Source: an uncultured Clostridia bacterium
Lineage (GTDB): Bacteria > Bacillota > Clostridia > Christensenellales > Aristaeellaceae
Assembly: GCA_946543085.1 (NCBI GenBank)
Contig: CAMNLM010000009.1
Span: 1 to 37,565 of the forward strand
DNA: 37,565 nt
Direction: 5' to 3'
Below, in pieces: positions 32,323-37,565 of this stretch (position 1 is its first letter; each line of letters opens with the position of its first letter). The notes under the pieces are model-generated. The model did not search any database. It saw nothing but the letters and a program-made list of their open reading frames with translations, and was not told the origin of the DNA. The translations under genes were made by a program, and so were the position numbers.

Positions 32323-34998
32323 TCACATTTCCAGATAGCTCCCGTGGTCGCCCTTGCGGACGCGCACGTGCGTCGGGATGGTCTCCAGCAGCTGCTCCAC
32401 GTGCGAGATGATGCCCACGACACGCCCCGCGCCGAGGGTCTGCAGGACTTCCACAGCCTCGTCGAGCGACTTGCGGTCGAGGGAGCCAAAGCCCTCGTCG
32501 ATCAGCATGGCGTCTATGCGGATGCCGCTGCCGTCCGCCGCGACCACGGCGGAGAGCCCCATGCCCAGGGCGAGCGCGAGCAGGAATTTTTCGCCGCCCG
32601 AGAGGCTGGTGACGCTCCGGCGCGAGCCGTCCTGCCGGTCCAGCACCTCGAGCTCCAGGCCGGAGATGCGCTTGCCGCCCGTCGCCGCGTCGGAGCAGGC
32701 AAGGCGGTAGCGGCCGCCGTAGATCGTGCGGAGGACCTCATTGGCCGCGAGGGTGACAGAGGACAGCATGGCCGCGAGCTTGTAGCGGTGGAGGCTCACG
32801 CCGCCGCCCGTGCCCATCAGGCAGTCCACGAAATGCCGGTCGCTGTCGGCCTCCGCGCTGCGCTCCTGCCAGGCGCGCAGACGGGCCTCCAGCTCCTCGC
32901 GGGCCGCCTGCATGCGCTGGATCTCCTCGCCGAGGCGGGTGGCCGCGTCGTGCGCGGCGCGCTCTTCGGCGCGGTCAGCCTCCCACGCGGCGCGCAGGGC
33001 GTTCATGTCCGGACGGGCAAGGCCCTCCGTGCGGCGGAGCTGCTGCTCCGTCTGCTCCGTCTGTGCCTGAACCTGCGCGTGATAGGCGGCGATGGCCTGT
33101 TGCTCGCCCTGCGCCCATGCGGGATCGCGCAGGGCCTGCGTGTACTGCAGCTCCGTGCCGAGGCCGCTTTCCGACAGGGCTTTTCGCCAGGCGGCGTCGG
33201 CCTCCGTCTGGCGGGCTTCCGCTTCGCGAACGTCGGCGGCGCGGCTCTCGGCCTGCGCGAACGTGCGGGCGGCCTCCGCCTGGGCGCTGGCCAGGATGGA
33301 TTTCAGGGTTTCTTCCTCGGCGTCGTAGTCGCGGATGGCGGTCTGATAGCGCTGGATCTGGCGCTCGAGCTCGCTGAGCGAGGCGATGCCCTCCACGCGC
33401 TGGGCTGAAAGGCTGTCGCGTCGGGCGAGGGCTTCGCGCTCCGCGCCTTCGGCCTGCTGCTGCTTTTGCCGGGCCTGGCCGAGCAGCTGCTCCCGGCGAA
33501 GCCGCTCGGCGGAGGCGCTGTCGTGCGTCTGCTTGGCGGCGTCGGCGTTGGCCTGCGTCTTCTTCAGGTCTTCGCTGCTGACGGCAGCCGCGTGCGCGGC
33601 GGGAGATGGGTGCTCGGGACTGCCGCACACGGGGCAGGGCTGGCCGGGACGCAGCTCCAGGGCGAGCGCGCCGGCGATGCCTGCCTGATAACCGACGATG
33701 GTCTCCTTCAAAACGTCATAGGCGGCGATGGCTTCTTTTCCGGCTTTCTCCTGCGCCTGAACGGCTTTGGCACAGGCCGTCTCTGCGGCCGCTGTGTCCC
33801 GGGCAGCTGCCTTCACGGCGGCGGCTGCTTCGCGGCAGACGCGTTCGGCCGCGTCGAGAGAGACGTAGGCTTCGCGGCGGCTCTCCAGCAGAACAAAGTC
33901 TTCCCGGGCTTTCTGACAGCCCGCGCGGCGCTGCTCGTGGCGTTCCTGCTTCTGCTGAGCCGCTGTGCATGCGGCCTGCGCCTGTTCGGCTGCGGCTGTC
34001 GCTGTTTTCCAATCGCTGCGGGCGGCTTCAAGCTGCTGAGAGACTTCCGTCCATTTTGCGCGCACAGGGCGGAGCTTTTCTGCTGCCAGAGCGCGCTGAA
34101 GCGTTCCCTCGCGGCGCTGGTACTCCTCGCGGCGGGCCTTCAGCTTCTCCATGGCGGAGCGGCTCTCGTCCAGCTGGCGAAAGACCTCCGCCGCCGCGCC
34201 GGCCTGATTGAGCTGGTCGAGAGATGCCGCCGTGCGCATCGCCGCGTCCTTTTCGACTTTGGTCTGGATATCGAGAGAAGCATGACTTTCAAGCAGCTTT
34301 TTCTGCAAATCGTCGACGGTTACGCAGGCAAAAGCGCGCAGCGTCTGATCGATCGCAGCCTTTTCGAGCTGCAGTTCACGCTGCCGCTGGGCCACCTGAT
34401 CCTTGAGCAGCTGGGCGGCGCGGGTGATTTCCTCCGTGGCAAAGATCGAGGAGAGAATTTTTTCCTTCTCAACCGAGGAGGAGGTGAGCAGCGCCTGGTA
34501 CTTCCCCTGGGGCAGGAGAATCACCTGGCGGAACTGTTCGCAGCCCAGGCCGATCAGCTCCCGCGCCTGCGCGGTGACGCGGGTCTGCTGCTCGCAGAGC
34601 ACGGTCTCCTCGCCGCCCTGAATGCGGTAGCAGCGGGCGGTGCCCTCATAGGCGTCGCGGCCCGAAACGGCCTTGGCGGAGCGGGACTTTTTGACCCGGA
34701 GCTCGCGCTCAAAGCGATAGCGGACGCCGCTCTCCTCGAAGGTAAAAGAGACTTCGGTGCGGACATCCGCGGGGGCGGAGGTGTTGCGCATCACCCAGAG
34801 GTCGCCGCGCCCGCCGTCCTGCCCGCCGCTGGATTCGCCGTAGAGCGCGTAGCAGATCGCGTCCAGAAGGGTGGTTTTGCCCGCGCCAGTCTCACCGCAG
34901 ATCAGGAAGAGACCGTCCCTGGTGAGGGCGGTGAAATCGAGCGTCTGGCGCTCCAGATAGGGGCCGAACGCCTGGAAGGTCAGGGAAATGGGCTTCAC
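32323..34998 (-). CDS. sbcC: SbcC exonuclease ATPase (Rad50-like)
   Basis: 891 residues, a little shorter than many SbcC proteins (about 1000). ATPase head: GETGAGKTTLLDAICYALYG (P-loop), C-terminal signature SLSGGEKFLLALALG (about 798), and Walker B AMLIDEGFGSLD. Two long Ala/Gln/Glu-rich coiled coils flank a zinc hook PCPVCGSPEHP (about 456). With SbcD it cuts hairpins and DNA ends and removes proteins from ends. The start is GTG at 34998, which overlaps the sbcD stop (GTGA), so the two are coupled. Confidence 0.95.
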   Translation of the reverse strand: MKPISLTFQAFGPYLERQTLDFTALTRDGLFLICGETGAGKTTLLDAICYALYGESSGGQDGGRGDLWVMRNTSAPADVRTEVSFTFEESGVRYRFERELRVKKSRSAKAVSGRDAYEGTARCYRIQGGEETVLCEQQTRVTAQARELIGLGCEQFRQVILLPQGKYQALLTSSSVEKEKILSSIFATEEITRAAQLLKDQVAQRQRELQLEKAAIDQTLRAFACVTVDDLQKKLLESHASLDIQTKVEKDAAMRTAASLDQLNQAGAAAEVFRQLDESRSAMEKLKARREEYQRREGTLQRALAAEKLRPVRAKWTEVSQQLEAARSDWKTATAAAEQAQAACTAAQQKQERHEQRRAGCQKAREDFVLLESRREAYVSLDAAERVCREAAAAVKAAARDTAAAETACAKAVQAQEKAGKEAIAAYDVLKETIVGYQAGIAGALALELRPGQPCPVCGSPEHPSPAAHAAAVSSEDLKKTQANADAAKQTHDSASAERLRREQLLGQARQKQQQAEGAEREALARRDSLSAQRVEGIASLSELERQIQRYQTAIRDYDAEEETLKSILASAQAEAARTFAQAESRAADVREAEARQTEADAAWRKALSESGLGTELQYTQALRDPAWAQGEQQAIAAYHAQVQAQTEQTEQQLRRTEGLARPDMNALRAAWEADRAEERAAHDAATRLGEEIQRMQAAREELEARLRAWQERSAEADSDRHFVDCLMGTGGGVSLHRYKLAAMLSSVTLAANEVLRTIYGGRYRLACSDAATGGKRISGLELEVLDRQDGSRRSVTSLSGGEKFLLALALGMGLSAVVAADGSGIRIDAMLIDEGFGSLDRKSLDEAVEVLQTLGAGRVVGIISHVEQLLETIPTHVRVRKGDHGSYLEM

Positions 34999-36125
34999 GC
35001 CGGGTCACCTCCGTTCCGCACCGCCTCAAGGGCCTGCAGGAACATCCGCGTCTGCCGCTCGGTCGGCGTGAGGCTGCAGCGCTCCGCGAGAAAGCGCTTC
35101 ATCAGGCCTTCGTCGCTCAGCCCGCGAAGCTCCTCGCGCGTGAGGCCTTCGCCCGTGCTCTCTTCCGCGGCCTGGCCATTGCAGATCATGAGATCGGGAT
35201 AGAGCACGCGCAGATCCTCGGTCAGCGCGCGGCTTGCCACCCGGTCCGTGACCGTGAGGTTCAGGTAGGCGCCCTGCAGGCTTTCCCGGAGTGCGGGGGA
35301 GGTCAGCTCCTCCCAGCTTGCGGAAACCGTGCGGCGCTCATGCAGGAGGGGCAGGGGAACGAATTCTGCCTTCCGCGCCGCGGTGTCGTAGAGGACGACG
35401 CCCTTGCGCTGGCTCTCCTCATCGAAGGCGAACTTGAGGGGGCTTCCGCTGTAACGGACGCCCTCCGCGGGCGCGTAAGGCCGGTGGATGTGGCCGAGCG
35501 CGGTGTAATCAAAGGCGGAAAAGACCTCGTGCGACACAGCGTCCGCGTGGCCGACACGGGCGGCCCGGTCGGATTCGCCGAGCGGCGCGCCGGTGACATA
35601 GGTGTGCGCCATGCAGATATTGCAGGCCGACGGATCCAGGCGCGCGGCCATGTCCGCTGTCAGGATGGAGAAGGCCTCCTCGCTGCTCCCGCAGGGCGTG
35701 CCGTCCCCGCGGCGCACTTCCTCCCGCATGAAATAGGGAATGGGCCACACCGCCACGCGGCCGCTGTCGAGCACAACGGGCTCCAGGCCGTCGGAGAGGC
35801 GTCCGCGGATGTGCAGGCCCTCGCGCCGCAGCAGCTCCCCCGCGAAGGCGAGACGGTCCCCGCTGTCATGGTTGCCGGCGATGACGATCATCGGCAGACC
35901 CCGGTCCGCGCAGATGGCCTTCACCGCGCCGCTGAACTGCCGGACGGCGTCCGCGCGGCTGACCCCGGTGTCGTAGACGTCGCCGCTGAGCAGCACGGCG
36001 TCCACGTGCCGCTCGTCCAGCAGGGCGCAGAGCTGGGCGAGGAAGAAATCGTGATCCTTCTGGTAGGTCGCGGTCTGCGTGCGCTGCATGCCGAGATGCC
36101 AGTCGGAGGTGTGAAGCAGAAGCAT
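34995..36125 (-). CDS. sbcD: SbcD exonuclease subunit (Mre11-like)
   Basis: 376 residues. The calcineurin-like metallophosphoesterase motifs are in order: TSDWHLG, LSGDVYDTG, IAGNHDSGDR, and the later AHTYVTG and GHIHRPY. It is the Mn2+-dependent nuclease of the SbcCD complex. AAGGAGG precedes the ATG. First gene of the sbcDC unit, with a consensus promoter about 60 bases upstream. Confidence 0.96.
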   Translation of the reverse strand: MLLLHTSDWHLGMQRTQTATYQKDHDFFLAQLCALLDERHVDAVLLSGDVYDTGVSRADAVRQFSGAVKAICADRGLPMIVIAGNHDSGDRLAFAGELLRREGLHIRGRLSDGLEPVVLDSGRVAVWPIPYFMREEVRRGDGTPCGSSEEAFSILTADMAARLDPSACNICMAHTYVTGAPLGESDRAARVGHADAVSHEVFSAFDYTALGHIHRPYAPAEGVRYSGSPLKFAFDEESQRKGVVLYDTAARKAEFVPLPLLHERRTVSASWEELTSPALRESLQGAYLNLTVTDRVASRALTEDLRVLYPDLMICNGQAAEESTGEGLTREELRGLSDEGLMKRFLAERCSLTPTERQTRMFLQALEAVRNGGDPA

Positions 36126-36184
36126 GGGAGCCTCCTTTTTGGAAGGATTGCGCCGCGCCGGGCGGCTGAGGGATATCTGTGTCC

Positions 36185-36213
36185 ATTGTGGACGATTCCG
36201 GCGTGTCTGTCAA
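36185..36213 (-). promoter_or_regulatory. Promoter of sbcDC
   Basis: On the minus strand TTGACA (36213-36208), a 17-bp spacer and CACAAT (36190-36185). Confidence 0.75.
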
Positions 36214-36217
36214 GCGT

Positions 36218-36263
36218 CAGGGGGAGAATGGACAGACTGACAGGGGGAGAATGGACAGACTGA
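36218..36263 (+). repeat. Perfect 23-bp tandem duplication
   Basis: CAGGGGGAGAATGGACAGAC plus TGA occurs twice in direct succession (36218-36240 and 36241-36263) just upstream of the sbcD promoter. Confidence 0.95.
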
Positions 36264-36438
36264 GGACGGCTTTTCAAAGATGTGGCAGACAAAAGAAAAC
36301 GGTTACGATAGTATTATGATCAGAACGCGAGATCGGCGGCTTAAAATGAAACATTACAGCATGCAAGAACATGCATGATAAAAATAAATATACGCCGACA
36401 CACTGGCAGAGAAAGGGACGCGGTCGCATGAGAACGTG

Positions 36439-36530
36439 AAAACCCGACTTGGATCGGGGACTGTTTCCTGCTTTCTGCCTTGTTCCTTCTAACGGGACTT
36501 TCCGGGCGAAGGGCCCGGAGGAAACTGTTC
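36439..36530. other. Possible structured RNA or terminator pair
   Basis: GGACTGTTTCC (36458-36468) pairs imperfectly with GGAAACTGTTC (36520-36530) around an inner TCCGGG/CCCGGA stem (36501-36519). On the minus strand CCCGA/TCGGG followed by TTTTC (36458-36439) resembles a small terminator. No promoter for a minus-strand RNA was found. Confidence 0.3.
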
Positions 36531-36578
36531 TCTGTCTGCCGTTGCTGAAATCGTCCGAAAAACCGCCCTGTGCATCCA

Positions 36579-36608
36579 TTGACAAAAGGCTCTATTCTGC
36601 GCTATCAT
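36579..36608 (+). promoter_or_regulatory. Promoter of the IMP dehydrogenase gene
   Basis: TTGACA (36579-36584), an 18-bp spacer and TATCAT (36603-36608), about 45 bases before the start codon. Confidence 0.8.
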
Positions 36609-36652
36609 TCCTCAAATACCATCCGGAACGGATGACACGGGAGGTTTTCGCC

Positions 36653-37565
36653 ATGGCCTATTACTACAAGGAACCCTGCCACACCTTCAGTGAATACCTG
36701 CTGATCCCCGGATACACGGGCGAGGACTGCGTGCCCGGCAACGTGAGCCTGCGCACGGCCCTGACCCGCTACCGCAAGGGACAGGAGGAGCCCGCCATCT
36801 CCCTGAATATCCCCCTGACATCCGCGATCATGCAGTCTGTTTCGGACGACAAGCTGGCGATTGCGCTGGCCCGCGAAGGCGGCATTTCGTTTATATACGG
36901 CGCGCAGTCCATTGAAAGCGAGGCCGCCATGGTCGCCCGCGTCAAGGGCTACAAGGCCGGTTTCGTGGTCTCCGCCTCCAACCTCACCCCGGACAACACC
37001 CTCGCCGATGTGCTTGCGCTGAAGGCGCGCAACGGTTTCTCCACCGTCGCGGTGACCGAGGACGGCACGGCGACGGGCCGCCTGCTCGGCATCGTCACCA
37101 GCCGCGACTACCGCGTCAGCCGCATGGACAGGGAAGCCAAGGTGCGCGACTTCATGACGCCGCTGGAGAAGCTGATCACGGCTCCCGCTGATACCACGCT
37201 CAAGGAAGCCAACGATATCATCTGGGCGCACAAGCTGAATTCTCTGCCGATCGTGGACGCGCAGGGGCGCCTGATGTACTTCGTCTTCCGCAAGGACTAC
37301 GCCTCCCACAAGGAAAACCCGATGGAGCTGCTGGACAGCAAAAAGCGCTATCTGGTCGGCGCGGGCATCAACACCCGCGACTTCAAGGAGCGCATCCCGG
37401 CCCTGATTGAGGCCGGCGCGGACGTGCTCTGCATTGACTCCAGCGAGGGCTATACCTGCTGGCAGGAGAAATGCCTGACCTGGGTGCGCGAGACCTACGG
37501 CGACAGCGTGAAGATCGGCGCGGGCAACGTGGTGGACCGCGACGGCTTCCTGTTCCTGGCTCGCG
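36653..37565 (+). CDS. guaB: IMP dehydrogenase, 3' end beyond the window
   Basis: The first 304 residues of IMP dehydrogenase, which oxidises IMP to XMP with NAD in GTP synthesis. Visible: an N-terminal strand region with [20 protein letters not shown], a CBS pair (about 90-215: [13 protein letters not shown] and [13 protein letters not shown]), and the return to the barrel with [24 protein letters not shown] and IGAGNVVD. The catalytic Cys loop would lie past base 37565. The N-terminus ([20 protein letters not shown]) is of the divergent Clostridia type. GGGAGG precedes the ATG at 36653. It has its own promoter; no purine riboswitch was seen. Confidence 0.93.
   Translation, partial: MAYYYKEPCHTFSEYLLIPGYTGEDCVPGNVSLRTALTRYRKGQEEPAISLNIPLTSAIMQSVSDDKLAIALAREGGISFIYGAQSIESEAAMVARVKGYKAGFVVSASNLTPDNTLADVLALKARNGFSTVAVTEDGTATGRLLGIVTSRDYRVSRMDREAKVRDFMTPLEKLITAPADTTLKEANDIIWAHKLNSLPIVDAQGRLMYFVFRKDYASHKENPMELLDSKKRYLVGAGINTRDFKERIPALIEAGADVLCIDSSEGYTCWQEKCLTWVRETYGDSVKIGAGNVVDRDGFLFLAR

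Larger units (their letters stand above)
36126..36652. other. 527-base divergent intergenic region, sbcD / IMP dehydrogenase
   Basis: It holds the two promoters, a 23-bp tandem duplication, an AT-rich stretch (about 36285-36410) unlike the rest of the window, and a possible structured segment (36439-36530). No convincing gene was found; the minus-strand frame at 36274-36585 has no ribosome-binding site or recognisable domain. Confidence 0.6.

Noticed and set aside
36274..36585. 103-codon minus-strand frame in the guaB upstream region
   Set aside because: No ribosome-binding site, odd composition, and it overlaps the guaB promoter and inverted repeats.
36126..36652. Purine riboswitch ahead of the IMP dehydrogenase gene
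   Set aside because: The conserved loop sequences are absent, and the promoter lies only about 45 bases before the start codon.
1..37565. CRISPR arrays, toxin-antitoxin pairs, restriction or other defence genes
   Set aside because: No regularly spaced repeats and no recognisable defence domains. sbcCD and the HD and HAD enzymes are housekeeping here.

Overview
The window reads as chromosome from an uncultured, GC-rich member of the Clostridia (Bacillota). Evidence for this: a PolC-type DNA polymerase III; a yaaO-like gene beside tmk as in Bacillus; the rpsO-pnp order; KtrB/KtrA potassium uptake; a YqgF-DUF1292 pair; an LCP cell-wall enzyme; and AAGGAGG-type ribosome-binding sites before most genes. 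Codon third positions are mostly G or C. A gut or rumen relative of Christensenellales would fit, but the family cannot be fixed from sequence reading alone. No phage, integrase, CRISPR array, rRNA or tRNA was seen.

Layout. 1-1710: 3' part of a GH31 glycosidase. 1917-3302 (-): MATE exporter. 3617-4601 (+): a 13-codon upstream ORF and a MetQ/NlpA-like binding protein whose two sequence halves are in swapped order (an apparent circular permutation). 4835-10763 (+): a likely three-gene operon of unknown function, made of a secreted protein with an internal duplication, a 1355-residue zinc-ribbon/membrane/TPR-like repeat protein and a small secreted protein. 10976-18145 (-): a replication and nucleotide cluster (yaaO-like decarboxylase, HAD-thymidylate kinase fusion, polC). 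18396-20262 (+): NusG-domain-II protein, Gx transporter, YfbR-like nucleotidase. 20372-21565 (+): LCP protein. 21903-22580 (-): secreted unknown. 22755-23093: strong promoter and a remnant of a BspA-like leucine-rich-repeat gene. 23291-26112 (+): rpsO and pnp with a terminal-inverted-repeat element between them. 26113-26560: nested inverted repeats. 26561-28546 (+): ktrB-ktrA. 28678-32125 (+): M16 peptidase, YqgF-DUF1292 fusion, polysaccharide deacetylase. 32323-36125 (-): sbcD-sbcC. 36653-end (+): 5' part of an IMP dehydrogenase.

Most of the window is housekeeping: DNA replication and dTTP supply, double-strand-end processing, RNA turnover and translation, K+ homeostasis and cell-wall maintenance. 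Many transcription units have recognisable sigma-A promoters (TTGACA/TATAAT-like, 16-18 bp spacing) and GC-rich hairpin plus T-tract terminators, several usable from both sides. The most unusual items are the permuted MetQ-like protein, the HAD-Tmk fusion, the YqgF-DUF1292 fusion, the TPR-repeat operon and the repeat elements flanking pnp. No defence or mobile system was identified.
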